From NCBI GenBank assembly GCA_013400975.1, contig WBMZ01008928.1, forward strand, positions 45,712-109,711: a stretch of DNA of 64,000 bases, read 5' to 3'. The notes under the pieces were generated by a model. The model was not told where the DNA came from. It ran no database searches and saw only the letters and a program-made list of their open reading frames with translations. The position numbers and the translations under genes were made by a program. Positions 1 to 13,396 of the stretch are shown piece after piece. The stretch comes from Atrichornis clamosus (Eukaryota > Chordata > Aves > Passeriformes > Menuridae). The first letter of the stretch is position 1. Each line of letters begins with the position of its first letter.

Positions 1-1150
1 TCCACACATTTAAATATTTCAAAAAGTAGCAAATATAATCATCCTGATCAGACCACTCTGCATCTTGTTCAACTCTGATCCTGTGAACTGATGAATATTC
101 TAAGATAGGAAAACCCAATTAATTGCTTTGCCGTCAGCACAACTAAAGTTTGTGTTTAGCAGATCATAATACCGAGGCCAAAAGTACACACTATTTGATC
201 GGATCAAACACCTGCTCTTGTAATTTAAACTTTCTTTCCTGACATCTCATTTAGGTGTCAGACTTGGGGCTTAAAGAACACATGACTGAAACGATATCCT
301 CCTAAATCCTGCGTGACAGGATTCCGCACTTTTGCCTCTAGTGCTCACACTCTTAAACCAGCAAGGAAGAGATAACGAAGGGCTCATCATCAACTGTGTA
401 AAGGCTATGTCCAACAAAACCTGTTTCCTCTGTTAATATATTTCTAAAACCACTCCTCTTCCTTGGTGTTGGACTATCAGTAAATCAATCTTGAAAAGCC
501 TATTATATAGGCAAATAAAGAAGTAATTTTCTGGTCCTCTTATTTCCAGGAGCCTGGCTTCCTTTCAATAGAGTTTAATTTTTGAATTTTTAGTTACTAG
601 TGGAAAAACTGATTGTGTATAAAGTGAAAAATCAAAGACAAAAGGTGAATGAATCCATTTGCTACTGAAAGCAAGGGTAGTTCATACTGGCTTTGGGTTT
701 TTTTTGTGTGTGTTTTTTTTTTTCTTTTTTAGTTTGAAGCAATCATTTGATTATAAATAACCATTTCTTTTGTCATATCCCTTAGACTTCAAAGAGAAAC
801 AGCTTTTTCCTTTTAAGTCCTGCTGGCAGCTGGGGATGAGTACCATTTTGCAAGAATGGGCACTTGCCTCCCATGGCAAGCCAAGGTGCTCCCAGATGGC
901 TGCACAATTCTGAGAGGAAACTGCCTTGATATGGGAGCCTTTTCTAGGCTATGAATGAAGTTTGTAGAAGGCAGAAAAAGCTAAGCAGGGAAGTGTAGGA
1001 AAGTGGTAGGAAAGCATTAGTTGCTGGTGCCAGGTGACTCTGCAGGGTTACATGTTTGTCGTTTGTTCACAACAGTTCTTGCCTCCAGCTAAGAGAAAAC
1101 CAAATACTGATGGAGCCATTTTACAGTCAGTCGCCAGCCGTGCCTCCTAC
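1..1150 (-). other. FAM184A: FAM184A intron 12, 5' part
   Basis: The region begins with donor GTAGGA at 1,150 and runs off the left edge. It includes a T-rich tract with TGTGTG near 700-733. The open frame at 1,034-1,267 on the plus strand is an antisense shadow of exon 12. I found no reading that continues the FAM184A protein here. Confidence 0.85.
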
Positions 1151-1278
1151 CTGTCGCCTGCCGAGTTCTATGCTCCTTTCAAGCTCCATTTTGGCAGCTA
1201 CCAGTTCTTGCTGATGGTTGTGCCTCAGCTGGTCAATTGCTGCTGCATGTTGGTGATTGAGCTCTGAGCGCAAGGATG
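1151..1278 (-). CDS. FAM184A: FAM184A exon 12, residues 822-864
   Basis: The exon has 128 nt. Its first two bases complete the alanine codon begun in exon 11, and it encodes SLRSELNHQHAAAIDQLRHN through MELERSIELGRRQ. Acceptor TAACTAG is at 1,285-1,279 and donor GTAGGA begins at 1,150. It ends in phase 0. This is the last exon in the window; the next expected residues are not encoded in 1-1,150. Confidence 0.96.
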
Positions 1279-1679
1279 CTAGTTACCATGAACAAAAAGA
1301 AAAGTTTGTTTTGGACATGTTTACATTAATTAACAGTAACAGTTCAGCTCCATCTAGTATTGTTGCTGACTAACACACACTGTTTACATCAGCTAAGCAA
1401 CTGTTCTGTAATTTTATTCCTATTACTTCCTGAAAATATTCTCCATCAGGAACTTTCGTCGCTTACTCCTTCAAAAAAAAACATAAGGGTAAGATATATC
1501 AAAAGTGAACAGTCTAGGCTTACTTGTTAAAGCTTATTTTAAGAGGAACACTTAGGTCAACACTGAATGACTCTGAGATACACTAACACACACATACACA
1601 CACACAAACACTTTCATATATATTTGTGTGAGTAGGAATAATGTTTCTGGATCCATTTTCAAATTTGAAAATACTATAC
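1279..1679 (-). other. FAM184A: FAM184A intron 11 (401 bp)
   Basis: Donor GTATAG and acceptor TAACTAG bound the intron. It contains a CA-type simple repeat at about 1,580-1,608. Nothing else was recognised. Confidence 0.85.
1580..1608. repeat. CA-rich simple repeat
   Basis: ACTAACACACACATACACAC is followed by further CA units, an interrupted CA microsatellite. Confidence 0.8.
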
Positions 1680-1833
1680 CTAACATAGCTTTTCCTTCAT
1701 CTTCCAGCTCAAACCGTAGAGTCTGAAGTTCCTGTTCCATCTCCAATTTAAAGCCTTCCATGGCTTGTTTATGTGTTTCTTTCAGTGCATGAAGTTCTTC
1801 TGAGTGCTTCTGTTGTAAACGTTCTTCTAATTC
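1680..1833 (-). CDS. FAM184A: FAM184A exon 11, residues 771-821 plus first base of codon 822
   Basis: The exon has 154 nt, encoding ELEERLQQKHSEELHALKET through MEGFKLEMEQELQTLRFELE and DEGKAML, then one G of an alanine codon completed by exon 12. Acceptor TTCATAG is at 1,840-1,834 and donor GTATAG begins at 1,679. EMEQELQTLRFELEDEGKAM is one of the most conserved blocks of the family. Confidence 0.97.
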
Positions 1834-2433
1834 CTATGAAATCAAAATTGACAAAATCTATTCTATACCAACTTAGAGAATTTATAGAATATTACACAAG
1901 AAACAACTGTAGACAAAAAGTAGGCATTGACATACTCTAGAAATTATTGAAAATGCACTAATATTACTCGTATTTTCTTATTCTCTTGCAAGTCACAGAA
2001 TACAGCTTATACAATTTTTAACATAATGAAAATATAAAATACATTGCAAAGGAGCCAATTGAGAGAAAATACATGCAAAAGTACGTAACTGTAATGGAAA
2101 ATCCCTATTAAAAATCAAAACAAGAATATAATATTAAGGGTTACAATGTCAAACTACCGTAAAGAAATGTGTGTGTTGATAATAATTTTACATATAAATA
2201 CACACACCTGTACACATGCATATAAAGCAAGACATGAAACAATGCCAGTATTAGAGATGATTTTCAATATGTCTTGCTCAGATTTAACTGCTTAACAATA
2301 TTACTGTAATACATCAGCTGAAAAGGAAATTTAGTAGTTACGCAGATACTTTCTTTACTAATTCCAGCTGTGCACATAAAATGCTAAAATGGCAACATTC
2401 TCTACAGAATTTGGAATAACCATTTGAACATGC
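1834..2433 (-). other. FAM184A: FAM184A intron 10 (600 bp), GC-AG type
   Basis: The intron begins GCATGT and ends TTTCATAG. It is AT-rich, with a short CA/TA patch near 2,200-2,225. No element was recognised. Confidence 0.85.
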
Positions 2434-2646
2434 CTTTTGTTCTTGCTCTTTTGTTTCTTCCATGTTTTGAAAGGCAAGGATATGGGCTTCCTGAAGTGAC
2501 TTGTGCCTTTGCTGATGCTCCTCTTCTAATTCCTGGATCTCTTGAGTCAGCCTCTGTCGCTCCTGACTGAACTGGGCTTGCAGCTGTTGCAAAGAGCTCT
2601 GTGACTGGGAAAGTTGCATCTCCAGATTCTGCTTCAGTAAGGAGAT
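2434..2646 (-). CDS. FAM184A: FAM184A exon 10, residues 700-770 (GC donor)
   Basis: The exon has 213 nt in phase 0, encoding ISLLKQNLEMQLSQSQSSLQ through FQNMEETKEQEQK. Acceptor GGGTTAG is at 2,653-2,647. The exon ends at AAG followed by GCATGT. The only nearby GT would extend the exon by four bases, and joining it to exon 11 gives an immediate TGA. Thus a GC donor is the reading that preserves the protein. Blocks QLQAQFSQERQRLTQE and EEEHQQRHKSLQEAH are family-typical. Confidence 0.95.
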
Positions 2647-4619
2647 CTAACCCACAACAGAACAGCAAATATTCATTAGTCATTAATACTAACATCAGCT
2701 GTAAATAAGACATTCAAAAGAAGAAAACATTTGAAATTTTAAAGCCAGAGTGTTAGCTAAAAGACAGACAAGCAATGTCATCCACCTACTGAATTTGTTG
2801 TTAATATTGTATGATATATAATTAGAGATATAATAATGACATTTTAATGGTTTGGTAAGGCTTGTCATATTGGTCAGTTCATACTGCAGCACTACCTGTA
2901 AGACAATTTTTCATGGCCAAATTATCAAAAATTAATTAGGTTTTATAGAAAAGATCAATAAAAATGACACTATCAAGGTCTGAAATCAAACACTTGATTA
3001 TTAAACTATTCTTCAGGGGAACACCCATTCTCCAATGATAATCTTGCACTTGAAATAGGGGAGGACAGCCTGTGACATCTACATTGATGGATTTTTATAT
3101 CTTTTGATTTCTTATGGTCCTATCTTACTAGTGGTTTTCTCATTTAGAAAGCAATGGTAACATACCACTCTACATCACAAATCAAAAGTATCACTTGATG
3201 GGTTCCCTGTCACACTTTTTTGTTAGTTCACTAAGACTATGAGAGCGATTTTTATGCTTGTTTTCAAGGTCTAAGCAATCTGAGTCACAAATAAGTCACT
3301 TTCGCAGAAATACCTGATATTACAAATTATACTTTTCATCCAAGAAGTATTACAGTACGCTGTATTTCTTTGAAAAGTCCCATTTCCTTTTTATAATAAT
3401 ATTATACTTTGTTCTCACATCAGACAGAATCTTTTCAGACTCAAAGTACTAAACCTGTATTCCCCTTAGAGCCAAACACAAGAGAGATACCCTCCAATTC
3501 TGGAAACAAGCTTTAACCAAAAGAGAATTTTGCTACGGTGACTCAAAGAAGGGAAAATAAAATTGCCATGTGACAAAGAATTTGAATCAGTAAGGATACG
3601 TTTGAAGCCTCAGAGCATTACGTAATATGGAATTATAAATGACAGCCTGATAGTGTCATTTGATTCAGCATATCTTAAAATTAATTATGACAAATTTGTA
3701 ACGACATTGCACATCAAGTTATTGAGTTAGACAACATTAAAATCCACTACTTAACAAAAAATTAATAGCAGCATACCAAGTACAACTGTAGCATGAACAT
3801 TGCTGCCGAACACGTGGGTTTAGTTTTTTTTTTCAGAAGGACACAGCTTAAGCAGATTTGAAAGAAAAAAGCTACACAAATAAAAATTAGCAGTAAAACA
3901 AAAGAAAACAGAAAGCAAACTAATTTAAATGAAATAAGCATGGCTCGTTGTATTTAAAATTCAGCAGGTGTTTGTGTCTTGACTATATACTCTACCTTTA
4001 ACATATACTGTATCATTATTGTACTTCAGATACCTTTGAAATAGATTAGCTACAATGAAAGCAGTCTAGTGAAGGCCTGCATTACGTTCTGTAATGGGAA
4101 CTATAAAAAAAGCTTTTAATCAGTACATTAAATATAAATTTCCCACACAAATTGTACAGTGTCAGACCAAAATTTTGTCTAATCTCTGGTTCTGCCTTCA
4201 AAAAGGGCCAACCAGGATTACCCTGGGGAAAAAAAGCCAAGGCATATATGTAGGGACCTTGACTCCACAGTCTACCTGGATCTAGCAATCTTTCTTAAAC
4301 CAGAAGAGGTATTTTGGAGCAGGTTTATAGAGGAAATACTAACGACCATTATCGGAGCAGGTAAGAGCTTTTAGTATCCAGAATATCCAGTCTCAAGTTC
4401 CATGCAGACGTGCCAATTTGACATGATAATCTCCAACACTTGTAATGGAAAGGAGCCAAAAGAAGTTCCCTTTTCATTTGCTCTATTCTAGTCATGTTTC
4501 TATAGTTCTCCATCATTTCCTTTCTTACACCCTTTGCCAAACTGCTTTGGCTTAGTGAGTTGCTCCTTGTATGACAGTTATTTCATATCCATGATCACAT
4601 TTCTCCTACCTTTTCCCCT

Positions 4620-5120
4620 TTTCTACTACTTATTTTCTAAGATTAGGAGACCAAAACAGCACAAGGTATTTGAAATGAGAGTAAACTCTGTTTTTATATA
4701 GTGGTTTATATGGTTTTACATGTTATATTCTCTGTTTCTCTCCTATATTCTTAATGTTTTATTTGCTTTTCTTACTCCTACTGAGCACTGAGGTGATGTT
4801 TTCATGGAATTATATATCACAGTCCCCAAACCTACTTCCTAGTTGTAAGAGGTCAAGGTCATTTTACAGAAGTTACTTTTTTTTTAACTTCCACATCACT
4901 TTGCATTTATCTACACTAAATCTCATCTGCTATTTTATTGCCAAGTCCCTCTTGGCTGTTTACAGCTATTCTATAATTCTTCAGTCTTCTTCCAACCTGA
5001 ATAAGCTTTTTTAAGCTGCAAAGTTTCCCACCTTATTTATTTATCAACAACTTGCGAAAGAAAATACATTGAGCATCAGTGTAATTCCACTGATAACCTA
5101 CCTTCACTGTGGTAACATGT
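4620..5120 (-). mobile_element. Ancient CR1-like LINE fragment
   Basis: Read on the plus strand it follows the antisense order of an old amniote CR1 family: AGGAGACCAAAACAGCACAA near 4,645, TTTATATAGTGG, CTTTGCATTTATCTACACTA near 4,900, ATCTCATCTGCTATTTTATT, and a CCACTGATAACC block near 5,088. The match by recall is patchy with many substitutions and small gaps, as expected for an insertion from before the bird radiation. A consensus alignment is needed to fix the family. Confidence 0.65.
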
Positions 5121-7949
5121 TTATTTAATACCTATATATAATATATACTATATTTTTTCTCTTCACCCCTAGAAACTCACTCCATTGAAGTGGTGAGTTT
5201 GCACCATGCAACTGCCAGCATGGCCAGCTCTGAATTTTCATATATCCATCATCTTCTCTCACTGTAATGTGCTATTGCCTACCTTCTCCAGTAAAAAAAA
5301 TAAGTTATCTTACCTAAATTTCCCTTCGGTTTAGCCACATCCCCACCTACTCCAATTCATCCCACGTTCACTGCTGGGCCCTTCTCTCCTTCCCACCTTT
5401 CTGTAACATCATACCTACCTGGGTTCTTCTCTTTATTTGTAAGCCTTGCCTTTATTTCCTGTTTCTCTGTCAGACTACACCTAGCAAAACCCAGACCTTT
5501 TCTGGAGCTGTTTTTCCCCTGTGCTTTTCAACAACTTATGCTTTTTTGGGTTATTTCACCATCCATAAACTCTCAGGTTTGTTTGGGGGTTTTTTTGGAG
5601 ACCACTTGATGCTAGAACCTCTGCTCCTTCTCTTCCATTTATCCCACACACCAGTATCTCTCCCTCTCCTCCTTCCCTCACATGCTCTTTCTCTTCTTCC
5701 TAACTCCATTTTTAGTACCATAGGAATGTGCAGTTAGGATACTCTTAGGAGATTATCAAGACCAATTCTTTGCACTAGGTGGGAACCTTATGCCAAATTA
5801 CAGCTTAAAATCTCACATGAAGTAAACCCCACAATTTTTACTCAGCTCCTGTTCCTCCTCCTCTAAGTGCCTATACCAGGAACACTGAGATTCTGGACGA
5901 ATACTCTGCCCACCCTGACTTGTCCCTGTCACCATGTTTCTGTCCCTCAGATTTCTCAACATTGTCCTGTCCCATTCACCACGGCCACCAGGAGGTACAA
6001 ATCTAGGGGAAGTCCTGCTCAGTCCTGCAGAAACTCAGGCAATTTAATCATTTTATGATAATATTCAAATGGAGTCAACCACAGCAACTTTTAGCTAAAT
6101 TTTTATAAAGATGACACGAAAAAATGTATTTTTGCCTAGAAGATAAATCTGTCTCACTTAAGTACCTGTTCTAAATTCTGATAATTATCAGTGTATAATT
6201 TATAAATGTGTTGAGTGTGGGCCAAGGGCAAAACAAATTTGTTTTCATTTTTGTCTTAGAAATGCAGAAACATTTTAACAGAGATAACCGAGAGAAGTCT
6301 GACATCTGGCCAGGAAGCCATCTTAGAGGAGATGAGGAATATGCAAGAGCCTGATTGAAGTGACTGCAAAACCACAGCCTGAAATGAGTCAATGTCTGAA
6401 GATGTCTATTTGCATCAATAGACTATACAGAAAATAAAAGACAATGAGAACTAAATGATTCTAGCAAGCAAGTCAGATTAGTCTACCCTTCTAATAATTT
6501 GTTTTGATGTTGAAAAGTATCAAAAAAGTTAGAAATCTGAATCTTTTTAGAAGATATTGTAATTTTAAATATTATTTTAAATATTATTTTGATCATTCAG
6601 TGCATACATTGACATCTTTAAGAGCACATTTTTGAGAACATTAGTGCCTCTCTTTGTATGCCTTTGGACCACCCTTTCTGTACACCTCTGTGTATTCAAA
6701 CAGGATTTTTGAATTCAAAGGATTCAAAAGAAAACCGCCCTAAACACTCTTCTCTGAACTTCCAATACTTTTACCCAAGGTTTTTAACACATTAAAAACA
6801 ACAGTGAGAATTTAAAAAGAAAAAACAGAAAGAATAGTTTGGCTACAATTAGGACTTACACTGCAAAACTGCAAATTATAATGTAGCACCAATCTCATGC
6901 TTTGTAGAAAGCTCTGCAATACACATCTGCACTGCCCACAAGCTTGCTTGCGTTAACAATGACATGAAAATGCTGCTCATGTTCTGACCACGTACACAGT
7001 GTTTGATGCCCAGTGATATGTACACTGTCACACAGATGAAGGGATGCAGTACACAAGCTTCTGATAGCAGCACATGTTCTCCTCTCAAATATTACCATGT
7101 TTCCCATTTCATGGGCTAAAGCTCTAAAGCAGTACTGCAGGATATGCAGGTTGATTAGTGCAAGCATGCCCTGTTCACAAGCTGTAAGTGCAAATCACTT
7201 ACATTGCTGATAGATTTATGCAAAGCTTCACCGAGACAGTGCCGCTATGAAGGAAAGATCACAGGAATAAAGGGAAACATTCAGAAATCAACTAAGTAAA
7301 AGAAAAAGGGATAAGGAAGGAAGGGTAAACATAGAACATTAATTATAATTTGACCAGAGAAAAATAAGTTGAAAACCATCTGGAAAAAAATATGAATATG
7401 TTGCTTGGACTTAGTATATAAGCTACTGGACACAGAACAGAATGATGTGGTTTCCCATGTTATGTTTCTGACATATAGGATAGCATTATCTCTTTAACAT
7501 AATGTTACTATATCATCATATATTACACAGCTGAACACTCTTGAAGTTATCCACTTGTTTTCTCTTCTCCTTTATGGCAAAGAATTTTGGGAAGAAATCA
7601 TTAAGTACATGACCAGACATTATATAAGGATGCAATCAACAATCAGCTGTGTCTCTGAAACATCACAAGCATATTAAACACATCACATTAAAGATCAAAT
7701 TTCACTGCTAAAGGTCAGAAAATGAGTTTAGTCTGCAATGAATATATTTCTATTAAAATATTTATTTTATCTTTCTTAAAATTCAGAACAAGATGGGTAC
7801 ATAAAAGACTCTGAAAGTCTCCAACAATAAAATGACTTAATGTGCCACTTATACTAGTGTTGATTACCAATGAAAGGCAAAAAATCCCAACATATTGCCA
7901 AGTAAATGCTCTATGAAACATTATTCATCAAACAAATCATATACATAAT

Positions 7950-8020
7950 TCATATATATATATATAAATGTCTGTGTGTTTATATATATGAATCATGTAG
8001 ATAAGCACACACACATGCAC
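7950..8020. repeat. AT/TG simple repeat
   Basis: CATATATATATATATAAATG is followed by TGTGTGTTTATATATATG and a CACACACATGCACA patch, a compound dinucleotide tract. Confidence 0.85.
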
Positions 8021-11000
8021 AGAACAGAGTAATCAGAAATTAAGTGAGAGCAATTTCAAATCCAGTATGACCACTTTCCCCTTTTAGCACAGAGCAGTCG
8101 AAAAGATGGCTTTCCCCAGCAGACAGCAGCCTGGAAGCCTACAGATGGGAACTATTAGATAATACTTTGTCAAAATACAGAAAGAAATCGTTATTCATTC
8201 TCAAGAATCTACAAAAAGGCACAACTTAAAAATATATTACAGTGAAATATCCAAAATGAGCTTATTAAAATTGTAAGAGAGTAATAACCAGTAATTTTCT
8301 ATACAAGGGTGCAACACTAGGAGGCATCAGACTCCAGCAGACAAGACAAGAGCCTGGCATCTAAAAGCTCCGATTACAAGAGTGGATTTTGACAGTGCCA
8401 GTCTGAACAAATCCACCCAATTTTTCTTTGGTTCCTTTCCCATCTGTTTGGTTTGTTTAGGGGGGAAACTGTTACATGCAGGAATGATCCCTTGCTAAAT
8501 AAATGTGCAGTTTCTAGAATGTTTGGGACTTAATATTGGTGGACATATCTAGGCACCACTGTGGTACAACCAAGAAATATTTAGATTTTACACCTGAAAC
8601 AGAAAAGTTCGCATTGTATTGCACTGAAGAGAAGTTCCAAGTAAAAATACTTTTGAAGCTCTATTCTGAGGTCTAACGTTTTAGAAAGAGGCCATTTAAG
8701 AGAGTTGCCTCCTGGCACTTGCAGGATGACAAACTTCTTTCACCATGAAAGAAACTGGCCTTGCTTTGTTGTCAAATTGATCTTATAACTAAAAGTGCTA
8801 ATATGGGATAACCATTTTAAAACATGTGATTTCACCAAATTTAAAAGTCTTCTAGAGAACTGGAAAACAGACACAATTAAAATGAATTTCTGGTGAAGGT
8901 TCAGTACTAACTCTCCAGTTAAACTCGTCACAGATTTTTAGGCTACCTCACTCAAAGCAATCTTTTTGCAACGCACATTTCCTGATTTTAAAATGAGCTC
9001 AGTAATATTAATTAGTATATGCTCAGATCTTACCGGCAAAAAGAAGACCATGCAACACCAAAAAAAGCTATTTTTTAAAAAAGTTGAACTTATATATTTG
9101 TCATTCCTATGTGTTCTAAAGACACACGTCAACGTTGAATACACAGTAAACACACCTTATTTATTTTTAACAAAAAAAGTATTTTACAAATCTGGAAGTC
9201 TAAGTATCATAAGACTATTCAAAAGCGTTTAATTACAGGACAGCTAGGTAAACATCGGTCTGGGGAAAAAAGACTGGAAAGGAGGTAGGAGTCAAACAAG
9301 GAAATCTTCAAGTGTGAAAATAAGATGATTTTCAGTCAACATAGTGATGGAATATAGATCTTTGATAACAAACTTGGGCAATAAATGGTCCTACACTGAA
9401 ATAATACCTGAGGAATTTTTAATAGTATTTAATTTATTATCAAATGAGATTTTGATGAAAACACGTGTGCTTGTACATTATTACTGAAGGATATTTGAAA
9501 AGATTAAAACTAACCTACTTTATCTCAAAAACAGTTAGTGGTCTGATACTGAAATCAAACAGGTATTCACTAGGATTATTACTAAACCTGACCACAACTT
9601 ATTATTTTTATCCTTTATTAGATAGTAAATAATTTTCATTAAACCCACACAAAATGGAATAGGGAAATAGAATTACACAGGCTAGTCAATTGGTATGGGG
9701 GCTGCTTCCAGCAAAATGTGTAGCAATTTAATCAGATGCAGCTCCATATTGAAGAGCACGCAGGACACATTCAGAATGCACAACTCCAAAATAACATTGG
9801 TTTAAGTATTATTAAGAAATTTCATAATAATTCAAAACATCCTTATGAGTACTTCCATAGCTAGGTCCATATTCTGAAGATAAATTATAAGAGCCAAAAA
9901 GAATTCATGCAGAATTATTATTGTCTGTTTTTTTATGATGGGGACAAGTGATGATTGAAAAACAAGCAATAAGGTGGGTTTAACTATCACTCTATTTCTA
10001 CAGGCTGGAATTCAAGATTTGGTTTGTGATGTTACTGTGCTATAAGAAACCCTTGCTCAATTTTCTTTGAAATCAGGCTTTGTAGATATGGGGTGTACAA
10101 GTGAATTAATTCTTGAAAGTACAGAAACTTCTGAAAACACACCTCTATTTGGTCTATATGTATTAGCTAACCTGATTTTACTTGATTTTGCTGTCTCATT
10201 TTTCAGTAGGTGTATTATCTTCACCCTCAGCATATGCACAGCTAAGCCTCAGATGTAGCCAAAAGAACTTCATCATGACCCAGAGGAAGAGCCGACAGAG
10301 AACAGGATCTGCATCTTTATATGCAGCATCTTTAGAACCCGCTGATCATTGCAGGCTACTCAGCAGGACTGAAAGACTTTGCATGCAATACATGGACCAA
10401 GATTGGTACTTCCACCTCTGTTCTAATATCTCTCCTACAAGAGATGAGCTTTCAATCTAATTGGGCAAATGTATGCTGCCGTAAAGCATAGATTTAGTGA
10501 TTTCAAAATATTCAAGCCTTGTGTTTGCTTATTATAATGAACAGTTGCTTGTGTTCCCATCACAACTGTCACAGAGGCCATACTTCATGATGAAACAGTA
10601 TCATTTACCTCAAGGACATTTACTGCACCAGTGACATTTTCACATTTTCATTCTGTTACCTTGTTTCCTGCAGGACACTAACTTACTGAATCCATGGAAG
10701 TTCTCTCATTTTACTGTTTCTCTTGACTAAAGATTACTTTCAATGAGATTAGAGAGGTTCGACACTTAATTTCAGCATCAGTCTTCACATCATCCAAAGA
10801 TCAGTTATGTAATACTTTTTCCTCACTGACATTTCAATGTCAAAGTGTGTCACAATCTGACTTTACTATATGGTTTACTGAGTTTTCAAAATTCTGCTGG
10901 CAAACAGGACTTCTTGTGTACAATCTGGGACCCTAACTGGGCACGGTCCTACTTTATGTTTTATTAAAGCAGATCTAGACTGCTACACAGTCTTTGCTTC

Positions 11001-13355
11001 ATTCTAAGAACGACCTCCCACAGATGCTGCTTACCTTTCTGAAGAACTAGCCCTGTGTGCATCCACAATAAAGGGAACTAGCTTCTGAGGTGCCTAACAA
11101 AGAAGCTGAAGGGACCTTTGGCATAAGTCCATTTCATCCAGCTAATAACAGCAACAACAACCCTAAAACTCTCCCTCGAGATACAACACCTTTGGTTTAA
11201 AGAGGAAGACTGATTTGTCAGCAGATGTACAGTCTCTGGCTGCGCAGTGCTTACGCGACAGATGACTCCACAGAGATTTGGAAAGCAGCTGTTTGCTACT
11301 ACAACGTTTTGTACTTGGCTCGAGGCTTATGACATGCTAGGAACTGGAGAGCTAAAGCAAAGTTTGTCGTCTCTGACTGGTAAGAAAAAGCAGCATTTAG
11401 AGCCCTTTCCCTATCTCAAAACTCAATAGTTTTCTGTTGAGGAAAATGAAGTATACATAAGGCATTCTGAAATGCGTCACTGTCTCTGGGATCTAATTGG
11501 TACTGATTTCCTCCTGCTTTTGGAGCAACCCTGAGGGAAGGTGCTGTCTCCAATATATCACAGGGCGGGGGACGTACCCTGCTGCTTTAAAAAGATGGAG
11601 GTCTTCTCTCTTCCAGTTGTAGGGAACTGTCAAACTTCTAGGCAAAATCACAGAATAGCTTTGGTTGGCCTGGGTATTTTGCATATTTGTATCTGTTTGG
11701 ATTTCAGAATACATTCTTTTAATCTGACAAACTGCGTGGGTTCAATGGTCAGAGAAAAAACAGGACAATTTGAATCTCCTGGTAATTCTTAAAGGTTTTA
11801 GAATGGTACTAGAGCTTAATTTCATTTATTTGTCATTTGTTATTACTGCTGGATTTGGCTTAGATTTTTATTTACCAGTTTGGAAGCATAAACTTCCAAA
11901 TATCAAATTAAACTCTTTACTCATGCATCATTTAGGACATATAGTAGTAAGAATTTCATGCTCTTTTCATCCATTGACAAGTAGAATTAAAATAGTCTTT
12001 CCATCTCTTCCATTTTGGCAGATTTACTGCCAAACAAAAACTTGTGACATTAAATTTAAATTTGAAGTTTAGGATCAGATAGACAAGTTTCTTTGGATAT
12101 AGAAATATCAATTCAAACATTAGCCTAGGTATATTTTTAAATTCAATTAAACGCAACACCATGGGATAAAGAAAATGAAATTGAGAAGAAACTAAAAGAC
12201 AGATGAAAAAGTCCAGTAGCACATTTATTATATAACAGAACATCAAACTGACATTTGTTAGTATTCTACTGTGTCCTACTGAAAATACTTTGAAAACATT
12301 GATTTGTTCTCTTGCTTTTGTCTGCATTGCTGAGTACCTCTTAATTGTAAATGATCTTTAATGAATTCCCTCCATTATATTCAGAATCTTTTAAACAAAA
12401 AGTAAAATAATGACAAAGGCGTGGTGCGGCCTGAAGGGGCTGAATGTTAGGCGTTTGTTTTCATATTCAAGCTTCAGCCAACACTACAATGACCAATGTG
12501 GACAGAACAACTCATTATCAGGACCACATCCCTGCCTAGAACAGGGAGCCTCGAATGAGGAGGATTCCTTATTGGGAAATAGTCATGAAAGCAGGGGAAG
12601 CATCCTCAGTAGGTGGCCCTCCGCGAGCTGCAGTGACTCTGGACTGCATGATTATCCACATGCTCATACGGAGCAGTTTCTGACTTGTTTAAAGCATAGG
12701 TTTCCCACTTGGAACACAGGAGTACTAATTCTTCTAAATCAGTGGTGAGTGATGCACACATGCACTGGGTCTAGGCAGAAACTCCCAAATCTCCCCTGAT
12801 TCTCTGAGAGGCCCACATGAGTTCCAGCACAGTCCCATTAAGACCACAGTTTTGAAGCTGTAGTAACTTGCCAAAGTTTTCTAGAGTCAAAGAAAGCATG
12901 TTCCTTTGGAAGAACAGATACCTACAGATGAAAGAAGAGGTATAAAAGCTTATACTAAAGAGCATTCCAGGTGCCCTCTGTTTTTATTCACTCTTTGGTA
13001 TGACTTTTCTTTTTATTCTTTTGGATTTCAGCATTTTAGATTTTTAAGCGTTTTTTAAATCTTGCCAAAAATCCCTTACCATCCACTAGATGTCATGGTT
13101 GCCTCACTAGTATTATTGAATACAAGAATTGCCAAAGCATATCAGGAGCGAATTACTTGAAGTTTACCTCCACTCTGTTTCTGACAGACAAGCCTTTAGA
13201 CGGTGTGTTCAGGACAGTATCAAGTGACAGGGAGCTGAGTAAAATGATTCCATGCTGAAAGTTTATCTCCCTTCTTTCAGGAAACTGATACAGGCTATGT
13301 GCAGGTTATTTCTTGTAGACATTTCCAGCATCCATTTGACAGCAAATCTTCTAAT

Positions 13356-13396
13356 GCAAGGATTACCCAGCTGTGGAACAGGCCAGTAATCCTTGC
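13356..13396. repeat. 11-bp perfect inverted repeat (possible hairpin)
   Basis: GCAAGGATTAC at 13,356-13,366 is matched exactly by GTAATCCTTGC at 13,386-13,396, with a 19-nt spacer. There is no sign that it belongs to a known transposon end, and function is unknown. Confidence 0.75.

Noticed and set aside
1034..1267. 77-codon open frame on the plus strand
   Set aside because: It is antisense to FAM184A exon 12.
11643..11672. CR1 3' end resemblance (AATCACAGAATAGCTTTGG)
   Set aside because: The match is only about 25-30 bp and does not continue; too short to call an element.
11956..12327. 123-codon minus-strand open frame in intron 9
   Set aside because: The translation is hydrophobic and AT-driven, without a start context, family motif or splice sites.
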